Assembly: GCA_033558025.1 (NCBI GenBank)
Contig: JAUCEF010000007.1
Span: 1,116,001 to 1,180,000, forward strand
Direction: 5' to 3'
Length of the DNA: 64,000 nt
Source: Phytophthora sp. 'mugwort'
Taxonomy: Eukaryota; Oomycota; Peronosporomycetes; Peronosporales; Peronosporaceae
This document shows positions 1-11,504 of this stretch, one piece after another; the first letter of the stretch is position 1, and the number at the start of each line of letters is the position of its first letter. The position numbers and the translations under genes are program-made. The notes below the pieces were generated by a model. That model worked only from the letters and a program-made list of their open reading frames with translations, had not been told where the DNA came from and did no database searches.

Positions 1-59
1 GACCGAAAATGGCACTGCGAAAAAAATATAAACAGAGGTGGCCATACAAAATCCCATAT

Positions 60-570
60 TAAAGGAATGTTGGTTGAGCTGGACCGATCCCAGTAGTGGC
101 TTTTCCCTCCACGGCGCTCAATCGCCTAAATGCACTGGTTGGGCATCGAGAAAATGTGTGTGCCGAGAAGCGACGGGCTGAAACCAGCCCATGCGTCGTG
201 GACCGCGTAGGTGTGTTCGACCACTGAGCGATACTGCGTGCCAGTAGCATATACAGCGGCAGACAACGTGTTCCATACATGCTGGGTGGGATTGAGGTCA
301 GGGGACCGAGTAGGCCAATCCATGGCCTCAACCTCCATCTCGCAGAAAAACTCCCGTGTCATTGCTGACGAATGTATTGGCGCGTTGTCCTGCTGGAACA
401 CAAAGTCAACTCCGTGATGAAGGTGAGCAAATGGCAGAAGTTATTCGGACACCGTAAACATGTAATAAACCACGCCTTTTTAGTGGTATGACGGAGCTCA
501 TATCCAAACAGCAAACCAAACCGCGGATATATCGCCGCAAAAAGCTTGTTTAATTTTTCGTCGCGCACTG
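60..570 (-). pseudogene. Tc1/mariner-type transposase remnant
   Basis: Read on the minus strand, about 400-125 gives the C-terminal half of a Tc1-family DDE transposase: FQQDNAPIH, which holds the second catalytic Asp, then WPTRSPDLNP followed by TQHVW. In active Tc1 proteins the last block reads IENLW and its Glu is the third catalytic acid; here it is Gln, so the enzyme should be dead. Upstream, at about 570-400, a DEKL motif and a histidine-rich stretch match the middle of the domain but the frame is broken. The N-terminal paired-type DNA-binding region is absent. An old truncated copy; no terminal inverted repeats were recognised. Confidence 0.8.
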
Positions 571-830
571 AAGGGTTAGGCTAAATCCAATACAAATATG
601 TTTTTAGCTTTATGTTACAGGAGAGCTATCACAGATAGCGCTGTCCTAACTAATAGTTGCCGTTGCCTAGGTCGGTATCATTTATAGCAATACTATCAAA
701 TATTGGAGGACGGTAAGATTGCGTATGTCCTGATCTTCTAATTAACAAATAGCTCCGCTAAGCACTGCATAGAGTTTCATTCTGCAATCCGCAATGGGGA
801 GGAAATCCGGACACGTCGGGTGCTTCACGC
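571..830. other. gap between transposon remnants
   Basis: AT-rich sequence between the Tc1 remnant and the CENP-B-type ORF. No coding signal, repeat or regulatory motif that I can support. Confidence 0.4.
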
Positions 831-1220
831 ATGAGCATAAAAATGCGTTTGGAAACAAGCTTTTTTCCGAGCTTAATAGCCGATAGGGAGGAACGCGAGT
901 TTGCTCTGGCAAAGAGGCATGTGCAAGGCATCATTTCGGGGCTACTCAAACAAGCGAGCTCTATCTGGACGTCAGCGACAATGATTTGTGAGGTCGGGCG
1001 CTCACAGCCGCTCAACTTTCTCGAGCTTGACGAGGCCCTCGCGAATTGGGTACTTCACTGTCAGGCTCGCCGCATCGTGCTCGACTGTAATATGATTAAG
1101 GCAAAGGGTTTGCACCTATTGGAGAAGATGCAGGTCCCACAGGAGGAGCGCATCGGATTCGTCAATGGATTATACAATCGTTTCGTAATCATGATGGATT
1201 TAGTTCAATCTGTAGAATAG
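831..1220 (+). CDS. CENP-B/pogo-type helix-turn-helix ORF, probable transposase fragment
   Basis: A 129-residue ORF starting at ATG 831. Residues about 65-115 (LELDEALANWVL, then an Ile/Lys-rich helix and GFVNGLYNRF) match the CENP-B-type second helix-turn-helix of pogo/Tigger/jerky transposases, whose usual pattern is LEeaL..WV...r...v....i..kA, ending in FSNGWL.RF. No DDE catalytic domain follows before the next gene. Known family role: DNA binding by transposases or domesticated centromere-type proteins. With another broken transposon next door it is most likely a truncated transposase, though a small domesticated DNA-binding protein cannot be excluded. Confidence 0.5.
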   Translation: MSIKMRLETSFFPSLIADREEREFALAKRHVQGIISGLLKQASSIWTSATMICEVGRSQPLNFLELDEALANWVLHCQARRIVLDCNMIKAKGLHLLEKMQVPQEERIGFVNGLYNRFVIMMDLVQSVE

Positions 1221-1739
1221 GCCTGTTTTATCAAAACTATAGACGTCCCGGCGACGTAGTTCTTGATAATGCTACGCAGACAGTATATGAGCTTAAATTG
1301 CCACGTCCACCGAACCATTCTCACAACAAATCATCGCAAGCCGCCAGATTGAAAGAGCGACGAGAAGCAAGACTATGGTTTCTTGAAATTCTGGTCAAAA
1401 TGGTATCGAGCTTAGCTTTTGACATGGATATCAAATAACTATACTGTTGACTAGCAACCAAGTAGGTGAACTTCGTATTCATCAAATATAGCAGGATATC
1501 AGCGATGGCAGGGGTCATTTACGACAGGATTATCTGTACCTTAAAAGTGTTGATTATCTCAATCATCAACATGAACTTGCACCCAGTATTCGCATACTGA
1601 ACGTCATACTAAGAGTTGTTTGATACCAAGCAGCCTGTCTGTCACATTGTCGTCGTACCGCCGAACGTCGAAAATAATACTGACGGTCGACGCAGGCAAG
1701 CGCTCATCGACATCGTCGCGGACGTCCTCTAGCCGTGCC
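1221..1739. other. intergenic, upstream of the MRS2-type gene
   Basis: AT-rich and without supported genes. It should hold the promoter of the magnesium transporter starting at 1740. The reading frame is open upstream to a TTG at 1620, so a slightly longer N-terminus is possible if translation starts earlier. Confidence 0.4.
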
Positions 1740-3279
1740 ATGGAGCCCCCCGCGATGGAGGTGCGCAGTCCTGGAGCCAATTACCACCGCATCGACCTGC
1801 GTACGACAGACCCTACGGAGCTGAGCGGTGCCAGCTCACCAGGTGCCAGCTCGCTCAAGCGCTTCGCGTGCCAGTTTGACCCGGGGTCCAAGAATGGACG
1901 CGTACTGGTGCTGCTATTCGATTGTAATGGGGACTCGGAGTTTAAGGAGATGAGCAGGCTGGATGTGCTGCGGATGACACAACAGGCGACGGTGCCCAAG
2001 GAGGAGCCCGAGGAGATCAGCGAGGCCGCGGACATTGCGGGGTTGCCGCTGCGGAGGCTCGGCAGTCTGGGTGGCAAAGGCCGGCGAGCCAGCATGAACG
2101 CGATGCGGGGAGACGGTGGAGGACTCGATGGACCCAATTACGCCACAGTCTGTGACGTGCAGGTGGGTGTTTTAGCTCGGAGGCAGGGGGGAGATCAGTA
2201 CTGATGGATGCTCTTATTTTGGTTTGCTGATTTTGTAGCGAGTTCATGCGCGAGACATTCGGCGGATGGAGAACGCGTTCTCCGTGTCCAACGAACCGTC
2301 GATTATTATTCGCAAGCAGGCAATTCTCATTAGTGCTGGTACGAAGGCGACTTACGTGCTTGTTGAATGGTGCAGTTTAGACATTGACATTGATGGTCGT
2401 TGTAATTGGAAGACCCGTTACGCGCCATTGTGATGCGAGACGTGTGTTTAGTATATGTGCCTGATGGAGCAGACAGTCTTCTGTCTATTCTCAAAGAACA
2501 ATTCAGCCAGACTGCTCGAGAGAACGCAGAGGACCCGTATGAGTTCAGGTCAGTGCAATCAGAGAATGGAAATATGCGGTCGACTATACGCCAAGTGGCC
2601 TGTGCGCTGAGCAATATTCTCGTGTTCGTTTTGCAGGGCATTGGAGGCATTGCTGTCGACACTAGCGCGATACTTCCAATCAGATTATGAAAAACTCTCC
2701 CCCGTCGTTATCTCCGCGTTGGATCGGCTGGTGCAAGGAAATCTCCACTCACGCGAGTTGGAGACGCTGCGCGAGTTCAAGAACACAATGAATGAATTTG
2801 AATCGCAAGTGGACGGAGTTCGCCGTGTGCTAATGGAGCTGCTCGATAACGAAGAAGATCTACGTTTGCTGTATCTCACGAAGCTTTACGAAGAGCCTTC
2901 TCTTCTCACGGATCTGTACAGCTTTGATTCCGAGGAAGCTGAAGTGCTGATCGAAAACTATCTCCAAGACATCTTCTCGACTCGCACGAAGGCGGACTTG
3001 ATGCAGCACCGCATTACAAATACGGAAAGTTTGGTGATGCTGAAGCTCGACTCGATGCGAAACTACTTGCTCCGAGTAGACCTCGTGTTCTCGCTTGTGA
3101 CGATCAGTCTATCAGTAGGTACATTGCTCGCTGGAGTGTTCGGTATGAATCTTGCTTCGGGCGTCGAGAATGCATGGGGGTGGTTCTGGGGTGTTGCGAT
3201 CGCTTGTGTTGTAGCCTTCATGGTCATCACGTTTATCGGCGTGTTGTTTTTCAGACAAAAAGGAGTTCTGCAGATTTAA
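1740..3279 (+). CDS. MRS2/CorA-type magnesium transporter, copy A
   Basis: Four exons: 1740-2162, 2239-2338, 2413-2548 and 2637-3279, joining in phase to 433 aa. Exon 2 encodes the MRS2-type HARDIRRMENAF and IIIRKQAIL stretch. Exon 3 has PLRAIVMRD and ends in YEFR, which joins exon 4 as EFRALEALL, an MRS2 hallmark. A long helical region follows, then a membrane segment ending in the GMN pore signature (near 3145), a short loop and a second membrane segment. The family conducts Mg2+ across mitochondrial, vacuolar or plasma membranes as a pentamer; the compartment cannot be told here. Two intact paralogues and a pseudogene lie at 45-50 kb. Start chosen at ATG 1740; ATG 1755 is an in-frame alternative. 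Confidence 0.9.
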
Positions 3280-3399
3280 ACGCTTGTTAAAAGGACACTT
3301 GAGTTAGATCTTCGTTTAAGAGGGGACATAAGCCAAAGTCCGTTAATTCAAGTGCATTTGATGGTCCAACCCCGTCACTTTTAGTCGTGGCTGAGCATT

Positions 3400-5103
3400 T
3401 TACTTCTTTTCAAATCTGACAGCACCAAGCGTAAACTGCTCCTGGCTGCCCTTTGCCAAAATCTCACCGAGCTTAGTGCCGATAAGATGGTGGTTGGTGA
3501 TCTTGATGTCACGCTGCTTACGAGGACGGTTCTTCTTCTTGTCCTCCTTCAGACGACGCTTCATCTGGCGACGATTCGCATCAACCTTGGCCTGCGTCGT
3601 CAACCCAGCTTGAACCAGCTTCTTCTCGAACTCAGCGCGATCCGATGGCCACGCCCGCAAAGTATCACGCCACAATTGACGGATGTCATTCGAGCAGCCT
3701 GCAAAAGTGATACACAATGCACAATTAGCTTTTGGGTAACTTTACGTGCCGAATAACAGACTTTCAGTGCCCGTACCATGCTTTACCATCTGAAATTTGG
3801 GACCACGTTTAGGCAGAACATCCCAGCGATCGCTACTGGCTATGTTTCGCCTCTTTGCATCCGGAAAAGGGACGTCTAGAGGAAGGTGCTCGTTGTCAAA
3901 CTTGAACATGTACCTGCAGCAATACGAAACAGTAATTAACAAGGGTTTTAACTGAAAAAAAACAGTTGCTGAACTTCAGGCAACGCACTTAATCTTCTTC
4001 GACACGTTCAGGTCGCGCGTCGACGAGACACTTTTTGTCGCCATACCTGCAAAGGGTGCAGGGCGAGTTGTGCTCGAGCTCTAGTAGTTGGCACAACCAA
4101 ATCATTAGAATGAGATCCGTGCCAGCACACAATTGTACGCGATAACTCGCAAGCATAAATCGCACCTTAACAGCAGCTGAGACGCGGAACCAGTTATCTC
4201 CGACGCGGAATGCATCGCCACGTCGGATTTCGCTAGTTAAATCTTGACTGGGGTGGGTCAAGTAGGTGCCAGCTTCGACCGTCGCGACTCCAGAAAGATC
4301 CACAAGGAAGGTAGGTCCGCGCGAATAGTACACCTCCGCACCCTTGTCCGCGTTCTTCAGGCAAATGATCTCTCCTGTGCGTGTCAGCTCCTTCAAGTCG
4401 TCCTCCACGCCGACGTAACAATCGATCAAGTCTTCAATTGGCATGCCCTCGGGAATCTGCAGTCAGAATAACAAAAATCATCAGCTCTGGGAGTCAGCAG
4501 CAACAATTCTTTTCCACATAGCCGCTTACCCGGTCGAGGATCTTGAGCAGCTGCATCCGATTCTTAATGTCATATTTGGCCTACAAGAGCAGCAAACGTT
4601 AATCCAGGAGCACGTCATCAGACTAAAAGGAGTCTCTCTCCCTTCTCTCTCACCTGGTACGCGTACTGCTCCCCTTGCAGTCGAACTTTCGGGTTGTTCT
4701 TAAGCCGCTGCTCCACTTGGTCGTCCATTGTGAGGTCCTAATAGCAGTGACATCGTCAGTGCAGCTCTCGATAGCAAGAATGGGGCGCCCCTCGCCACGC
4801 ACGACGCCTGTGTGCTTGAAGATGTCGGAAACTGAAACGGCCTTGTGCATGGGAACTTTGCGCAGGTACTCGAGGATCTTGTAGACCTTGGCGCCGTCAT
4901 TCTTGGGCACCGACGACGCGTCCACTGTCACACAGATCACGCAAGTCACGAGCCTGTCAGTTCCCCTCCTGCGGACTCACAAAGTGCGGATTATAAAGCA
5001 ACGGACCATCAGAGACTACGGTCTCCTTCACCGACTTGGTGGGGGCGACAGCGGGCGCCGCCTCCGCCGCCTGCTGCGACCCATACGCTAAGTTGCGCCA
5101 CAT
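3400..5103 (-). CDS. Transcription initiation factor TFIIE, beta subunit
   Basis: Eight exons on the minus strand: 5103-5007 or 5103-4981, then 4924-4803, 4737-4654, 4580-4530, 4456-4166, 4080-3989, 3913-3777 and 3698-3400, about 390 aa. The tandem winged-helix core is recognisable: KVYKILEYL, then DDQVEQRLKNNPKVRL with EQYAYQAKYDI, the counterpart of the human NNPKI...YAFKPKYN block, then PIEDLIDCY and GEIICLKN. Next come IRQLWRDTLRAWPSD, a linker with paired basic residues and the conserved TNxHL-like ITNHHLIG near the C-terminus. TFIIE beta works with TFIIE alpha to load and regulate TFIIH at RNA polymerase II promoters. The first junction is uncertain: the strong GTGAGT donor after 4981 does not keep frame with exon 2, whereas a weaker GTCCGT donor after 5007 does. 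The Helitron nest begins just upstream. Confidence 0.85.
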
Positions 5104-6925
5104 TCTCAACTGTAAAAGTTAGATAACGGAAGTGATAGTGACATTATGTCATTCTGACGGGGGCCTTCAATCTAAAAAGCTACTCTAGCGTCCTGTCTGT
5201 CTGTCCGTCCGAAGCTTCCTGTCTGCCCGCCTGGACCTCCCTTTTGGCATGGCTTCGGTTTGGTTTAGTGCGAGAATCAACCTATTTTATCGAATCTCAC
5301 TATCTTTCAGACTCGAAAATCCATGCCGGAAATTGCAAAAATAGCACTGCGTGACGTTTAAAAACCCTTCTCATTGGCTAAGATCCATGCAATATTTTAT
5401 TGCTGCCGAGCGTAGCGAGGCGGCCTCTTATTGGGCGAAATTTCGCATTTTGGTTGCGACCACATTTCCTTTCAGCGAGCGAAGGGCGCGCGTACTACTG
5501 ACTACAGGAAGCGGACGCCGCGCAGGACCGAAGGTACGCGTAGCTGCATGTTATAGGTAACTATAATACCAAGTACGGTTTCAGGAGTTCCGCCAGTTGG
5601 GATAACTGGTACCTCAGGGCATCCGAGGGGGTTATGTGTGGAATACAGATGAGAGCTGGTGCCTACTTCGGTAGGCCGCGGGGTTGTTACAGTGTGCTAC
5701 ACGACACGACCTCTCTGTTCGAGACAACCCCGTGCGCGCGCAGCCGCTAGGCAGTTCCTTCGGAATCTACAACGCTGCCCATTTGCATGTTCGCCGAATT
5801 TTGATAAATGAAATTGGGTACTGTAGTTTTCGCACATAATTCCTGTTACTTTCCTATACCGGGATAAGAAAGGGTGCAGACGGCCCCCGCCGCCGTCCCA
5901 AAAGCTCTGCCACAATTTCTTCTGCTCTTTCGAGCAGCGACACTGAGGTGCTCATGTCTGCCCGCCAGCGGCATGGGTCGTCTCATACCAATCCGGGGTC
6001 CTGGGGGGGGGGGGACCAATGTGGTGAGAAGAGCTGGCTTGCCGGGCCTCCCATCCCAGCCTCGGCCCAGGTGTCGTAATGGAACCGGCTCTTGGGATGG
6101 AGACTCGTACAGGTGCTTCTGTGCCGTGGCAGAGCGCATGCGAAATCATGTCTCTTTTCAACACCAAAGAAGACTTGGTTTTCGCTGCTGCGATGTTGCA
6201 AGGAGTGTTTGACGGCAGAGCGTTTATTGTCTAGCTTGTGTACATCGCCCGACCCCTTTACAACTGTAGCTTCGAGTATTGTTCGGCTATTTATACGAAT
6301 TCTGATCTGTACGGCCCTTCAACGCCTACGATGCCAGTGACGACCGGCGACCCCGTTCAAAGCAAAAAAAGCCCAGAAATCTGATCCATTACCCTTCCCA
6401 ACCTAAAAAGGGTTATTTGCCTGCACCGCGAGGTCAAGTGGCATCAAGCAGACTGTTTACCACGGCCACCAAAGGAAGCGGCCTAAAAAAGTGGTAACTG
6501 ATCGCGCTTCGGCACAAAAACTGATGCTTCGTCTCCAAAGGTGTTGAGACGTTGCAACGAAATCACGAGGGCTAGGAGGTGGTAACAGTTGAGGTGAGGT
6601 ACCAAAACAAAAAAAGGAACAGGGCACTACCTGGCTAATGAGTCATTTTACTGCCGTGTCGGAGTAGGATGTGTGACTATGACTGGACTACGCTTGAGTT
6701 ACAGTTGGTCAGGAATTGGGTTGTGTCCGTTGGTGGCGACGCGTGCTGCTTGAGGACTTCTCTCCGCACATTGTACGGTGGACTCCACCTGGCCCCCGCT
6801 TCACGTTTCATATAGTGCTTGCTATTTCTGTGTACTGCATCGAGAGGGCGTAGAAGATATAGAGAGCTGCTGCAGTGTTGAGTCTAACACGTAAATTAGC
6901 ATATTTCATGTGTTCGTAGACAACG
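5104..6925. other. non-coding and repeat-derived sequence, left flank of the Helitron
   Basis: No convincing protein gene. It contains a GTCT/GTCC simple repeat near 5195-5215, a segment at 5365-5440 (CATTGGCT, then GCCGAGCGTAGCGAGGCGGC) that resembles the right-hand subterminal part of the Helitron at 20.2-20.3 kb, a piece of an unrelated LTR near 5575-5692, and a G tract at 6002. Short open frames around 5850-6340 on both strands show no family match and look non-coding. Confidence 0.5.
5575..5692 (-). repeat. possible LTR fragment of an unrelated retrotransposon
   Basis: On the minus strand from 5692 the sequence begins TGTAACAACCCCGCGGCC and continues GC-rich. A TG start with TGTAAC...GTTACA-type ends is usual for Gypsy LTRs. 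No matching downstream end, target-site duplication or coding part was found, and it does not match the LTRs at 9.7 and 16.9 kb, so this is a weak call for a solo or partial LTR. Confidence 0.3.
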
Positions 6926-9721
6926 ATGACCAGACGAAAACGCACCCGCGCCGAGCTCGAGGAGGCCCGGGTCCAGAATGAGCGCGTGAATGCCACATCC
7001 GATGCTTACGAGGAACTTCTTGCGAAGAAGCATCGTCGGGCGAGACGCCGGGCCAAGCGATACAACGTCAAAAAAGCGTTGGAAGCGATTCGGATTGGCG
7101 GAGCGGCCAATGCGGCCGAGACCATGGCTGCCCCAGTAGAGGAAGCACATGTCGACTCAGTGGAAGAAGCGGCCGACGATGCTCCTGTTGAACCAGCCGA
7201 CGGTACGGCCGCCGACCTCGAGGATCGGGGAGGGCGGCAACACACCGCAGCGCAGCAACGACGCCGGCGAGCAGCATTTTCCGCATCTCAGCAAAACCGG
7301 AATCGAGCGGTCAATGCCGAACGCGCACGGGCGAGACACGCGAACATATCTTCGCCAGAACGGGCCCGCGTGCGACAGAGAAACACGGAACGCCGGCAAG
7401 CAGCCAGGGATCTGCTCCTGGAGAATAACAGAACGGAGGAGCAGGAACGAGACACTAGCGCAGAGAGGGAGCTAAAGCTTCGATCACAGAAAAGTACGGA
7501 GGTGCGGCAAGAGAGCGCGACCGTCTCCGGCAACAACGTGTGCGTGCTAACCGAACGGAAGAAGAAGCAGCTGATGAGCGTGAACGCGCTCGGATTCGCC
7601 GTCACTGTGTTTACAGAGATCACGCCCTCAGCAACCATGAAGACTTCGACGTGTCCATGATTTCCGGTGAAAACATACACGAGGGACGTCACCGGTTTCC
7701 TGCGACTACGGTTTGTGAACACTGCAACGCATGGAAGTGACCTGGCGAGTCTAGGAAGGCGAGCTGTATCGAACGCGCTGTCCAGCTTCCACCTCTACCC
7801 CCCGGCGTCGCCCCGACTTCTGCAGTTGTACGGGGAGCCGGCGTTCCGGCGCCAAATACGTGCGTACAACCAAGCCTCGCATTCACCTTCATCGGTGCTT
7901 CCTGTAACGGTCAGAGCACGTTCGAGACTGTCAACCGGGACGCAAGCGTTGAAAGACAACGCGGCGTGTACACGTACCGAATTCAAAGCGCCATGGGCCT
8001 CTATCTCGGTTCCTTACTGCCATACATCGATCCTATTACGCGCCGACCGGTGACGCCGAAGTTTGCCCAGATTTATATCGTGGACCCTGCCATGGAGTAG
8101 CGTGCAATGCGACGTAAGGGCATTTTCAGTGGCTTAGACCCTGTCGCATGGGGGACATCGAGGCGATGATGGCGGAGCACAATCCGTTTGCGCAGCAATT
8201 TCTCAGCTGCGGCGAGCTGGTACACGAGCGCCAGGCGAGTGGCGGCGAGGTTGTGGATGTGCGGTTCTGCTTGCACGCGGAGCGTTTGTGACCCGGTACC
8301 CTTAACTTGCCCACTGTCTCAGAGGTTGCAGCTAACCTGATCGAAGACTGTAACTTCGACCAACCACGCGATATCATACTTCGCACCAAGGATCACACGT
8401 TACTGCGCCTGTTCGAGACACATGCGAAGTATGACCCCTTCAGTACCCGCTCCTTTTCCCGTACGGAGAACTGGGTTGGACGTTCACGGACGAGTATGCA
8501 AACGAGATAGTTCGGAGGTACAAGAATCCCATGTCGCTATGCGAACAGGTCGCGTACCGACTGTACCAGAAGGACGGGGATCGATCTGCTCTACATCCGG
8601 ACGAGCGGTTGTTTCAGCATTACTGTGTGGATCAGCGCGCTAAGTGCGAGCAAGAACAACAACGATGGGTGGCCACTCACCAGGCCGAGAGCCGCGCGGA
8701 CCAATATAGTGGATTTCGGGATGCTCTCATGAGTGAGCATACCGTTATTCTGGGAGAAGGGGAGGTACTACTTTCCGAGTTCAATCAGGAGACCCATACG
8801 ATGCAGCATCTAGACCAGTCACGGCAGCGCGATAGACACTTCTTAAAACAAATTGGCAAGCGGGTGATACTACCTTCGTCCCATTCTAGAGGGCCGCGGG
8901 GCCATGTATCAGTCGTATCAGGACTCCATGGCTATCGTCCGGGAGTACGGAAAGCCAGACGTGTTCCTAACTATGACGTGCAATCCCAACTGAGAGGAGA
9001 TTGTAGAGAAGATCCCCGCTGGATGTCAGAACGCTCAGGATCGTCCGGACATTGTCGCGCGGGTGTGGCAGCTGAAACTTGCCGCCTTTTTGAAGGAACT
9101 TGGAGGAGGGTGTTCTTGGCAAACTTCAAGCGCGGATCTCCGTCGTGGAATTCCAAAAGCGAGGGCTTCCGCACGCTCACGTTCTCGCCATCCTGGCTGA
9201 CGAAGACAAACCACGTACAAGACAAATCATCGACAAGATGGTTTCAGCCGAGTTGCCCAATAAGGAAACAAAGCCCCAGCTGTACGAGACCGTGCTAACA
9301 TGCATGATGCGCGGCCCATGTGGGGCGGCTAATCCAGACTGTGCCTGTATGAAAGACGGCAAGTGCACTAAGGGGTCCCCAAAGCCCTCAGCGGGGGTTA
9401 CAAGGGGGAACGTCGAGGGGTACCCCGTCTACAGACGAAGGGGCAGAGCGACAGGTGTGCTTTAGTTCTGGGGGAAGGTGCACGCCAACAAGACGGTCAA
9501 TCATTGGGTGGTTCCGTACAGCCTTTCGCAGAAGTACAATTGCCACATCAACGTGGAGGTCTGCACCGATATCACGGCGGTCAATACCTATACAAGTACG
9601 TGTACAAGGGGGCGGCGGATAAAGCCGTCATTACCGTGGAAACCGTACGCACAGAGAGGGCCCTGGCGCGGTTGGAGCCCAATGAGATCTTGCGCTACTT
9701 GAATGCGAGGTACATCTCTCC
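6926..9721 (+). pseudogene. Helitron Rep region (N-terminal part of Rep-helicase), degraded
   Basis: It starts at ATG 6926 with an Arg/Glu-rich, highly basic N-terminus (MTRRKRTRAELEEAR, RARVRQRNTERR). In shifting frames it then shows the Helitron-like N-terminal domain (near 8430-8500: FPYGELGWTF and YKNPMSLCEQVAYRLYQ), the stretch around DVFLTMTCNPN (stop codon directly after, 8983-8994), the two-histidine nuclease motif EFQKRGLPHAHV (about 9150-9185) and the tyrosine motif YLYKYVYKG (about 9588-9615). The HUH histidines and the Tyr motif of a rolling-circle nuclease are therefore visible, but at least five frame changes and stops prevent a product. The reading ends at NARYIS, where the Gypsy LTR begins after the target duplication TCTCC. 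Confidence 0.85.
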
Positions 9722-10121
9722 TGCACCGGGACTGCGTAGCTTAGTGCGTCAGAGGAAGACGTATGAATCCCCGAGTCTTACAGCTGTGGTCATCCTAACC
9801 CCTAAGGTCTCCGTAGACGCTTAGATCCCTTTAGGTATACCACTAGAGACTCAAAGAGTCAGTATTCCGAAAGCTAGGGCAACACTCTCTTTGATGCTAA
9901 AACCGAACTGTTATTTGTTTGCTTATCTGCGGCAAAGCCGCGTGTGGTGTAAATGTATGACTCTAACTATCTACCATAGCTAAACCTAGTCAAATGCATA
10001 TCGAGTGGCCCTGTGGCCACGTACTGAAATCCTGTTATTTCAAGTGGTACCGAGTACCACTTACTGCAAGGTGACACGTAGCGCGGCTACACTCGTGTTA
10101 ACTTCGTGTAACATCGTTACA
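9722..10121 (-). repeat. 3' LTR of the inserted Gypsy element
   Basis: A 400-bp LTR read on the minus strand, beginning TGTAACGATG at 10121 and ending CGGTGCA at 9722. It is the inverted counterpart of the LTR at 16938-17333; both share long stretches such as ACTAGAGACTCAAAGAGTCA and AAATGCATATCGAGTGG. By eye roughly one base in ten differs, so the insertion is not recent. The flanking 5-bp target duplication TCTCC is at 9717-9721. Confidence 0.88.
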
Positions 10122-10133
10122 CTCTCCCCCACC
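10122..10133 (-). other. polypurine tract next to the 3' LTR
   Basis: On the minus strand GGTGGGGGAGAG directly precedes the 3' LTR. In the family this is the plus-strand primer site, and it fixes the element's orientation as minus. Confidence 0.75.
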
Positions 10134-10236
10134 AAACCGTGGACACACCATATCTGATTGTATCAATCGATAAGGCCCGGAACCTTCCGCTCCAAAGCGT
10201 TTCACAGTTTGTTCCGCATCGAGTGTTCACACTTAG

Positions 10237-11504
10237 ATGTCCTCAGCGAATTGGTCTTTTGACCTCCCTCGTTCGCCTCGCGATAACAGCCTTCGCCGCG
10301 GGCTAAGCCCTTCTGTGTCTCCACACCTTTGTTATCCTCGCCATCCTGTACGGAAGAGGTCTCTGACTGTGCGTCACCCGTACCCTCGCGGCTCTCGGTG
10401 CGAGAGTATCTATTCAACGCACAAGCACCGATACGGTCAACGGGCTGTGGGTGGAGGCGGCGAAGCCGCTGGAGGCAGTGCCTCCGTACGCTTCGCGCGA
10501 GACACTCTCTTTGACGACCTTGAAGAAGGTGAAGAGGAGGTCGCCTACACTGGGTCCATGACCGGTAGTAACCCTGTCCGCTCACCGATCCCGCGCCGCC
10601 AACTGCGCGCTTCGAATCCTTTTGAGCTTTCGACTCCATGAGCCCTGCGCAATGCGCCTCCGCTGCCTTCGCGGGGAACAACCGATGATCCCAGGGGATC
10701 TGGTATCGTCACCAATCCGTTGGACGAAGTCCAAGAGCAACAGCTCGCGGCTGATCCGCAGCTCCCCCGTTCGAGGCGACATATGGCTCGGCCATTGCTT
10801 ACCCCGTCACGTCGTGACTATGGCTTTGAGCCTCGCCAACCCAGCGAAGTGGCTCGCCGAGCAGCATCGGAGTTGCTTAACACATATGTTAATGGGCCGG
10901 CGGCCGCAACACCCGACGCGCTCGCCGCGCAAGAGTCTCTCAGAGAGAGATACTTGACTCCTCAAGTGACTACTCAGCGCGAGTATCGTGAGCGCTGCAA
11001 GTGCAAGCTCGGCACGGCTCGGTTCCACCGATGCGGACTTATCCAGTCGTGCTCCTATCGGGAGAGACGTCTTGGGAAGACGATGGACAGTTCCAAAGTT
11101 GGGTGGAAGGAGCTCGCAAGCTCTCTTCCCTTGATGCCCTTCGGGCTAGTTTCAGTGAAACCGATGTTCGAGCGGAAAGTCGACTCCGTTTCGAGTTTGC
11201 GAAACTTAAGGCAAAACGCCAATTACCCCCTGCCTACCGGCCTCGCCCGCAGGGCTCTCTCGCACTCGGTGCTTCTGCTGTCACAGCTAGCGGCACTCAC
11301 GCTCGTGAGGCCGCTCATCTTCAAGACCAGAGCGACAGCTCTGCTGCTGGCCTTGGTCCCCTAGCGGCTATTGCCGGGAAGCGACAGGCGAGCGACGCCT
11401 CGGTCGCTGGCCCTCGGGGCTCTGCTGATCGTGTCGATCGAAGCGTCCACGACGTCAGGGCAATCTTGCCGGAGGGGAACCTCGTACCCCCAACAGTTCT
11501 GTGA
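10237..11504 (+). CDS. antisense open frames in the Gypsy 3' region, product unknown
   Basis: Between the end of the integrase/chromodomain ORF and the polypurine tract, the strand opposite to pol is open in overlapping frames: 10237-10641, about 10720-11060 and about 11030-11504. Together they would give an Arg/Ser/Ala-rich protein with a plausible helical middle (EVARRAASELLNTY, FAKLKAKRQLPPAY). Two frame changes break it. I recognise no domain. It may be a decayed antisense accessory ORF of the retrotransposon, or chance openness caused by high GC. Confidence 0.35.

Noticed and set aside
6002..6012. Run of G residues as a possible structural signal
   Set aside because: A single homopolymer without repeated G-runs nearby; insufficient for a quadruplex or regulatory claim.
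5846..6340. Several overlapping open frames of 70-112 residues on both strands
   Set aside because: Opposite frames are open at the same place, with Gly/Pro/Arg-rich content from GC bias and a G tract; no recognisable protein family.
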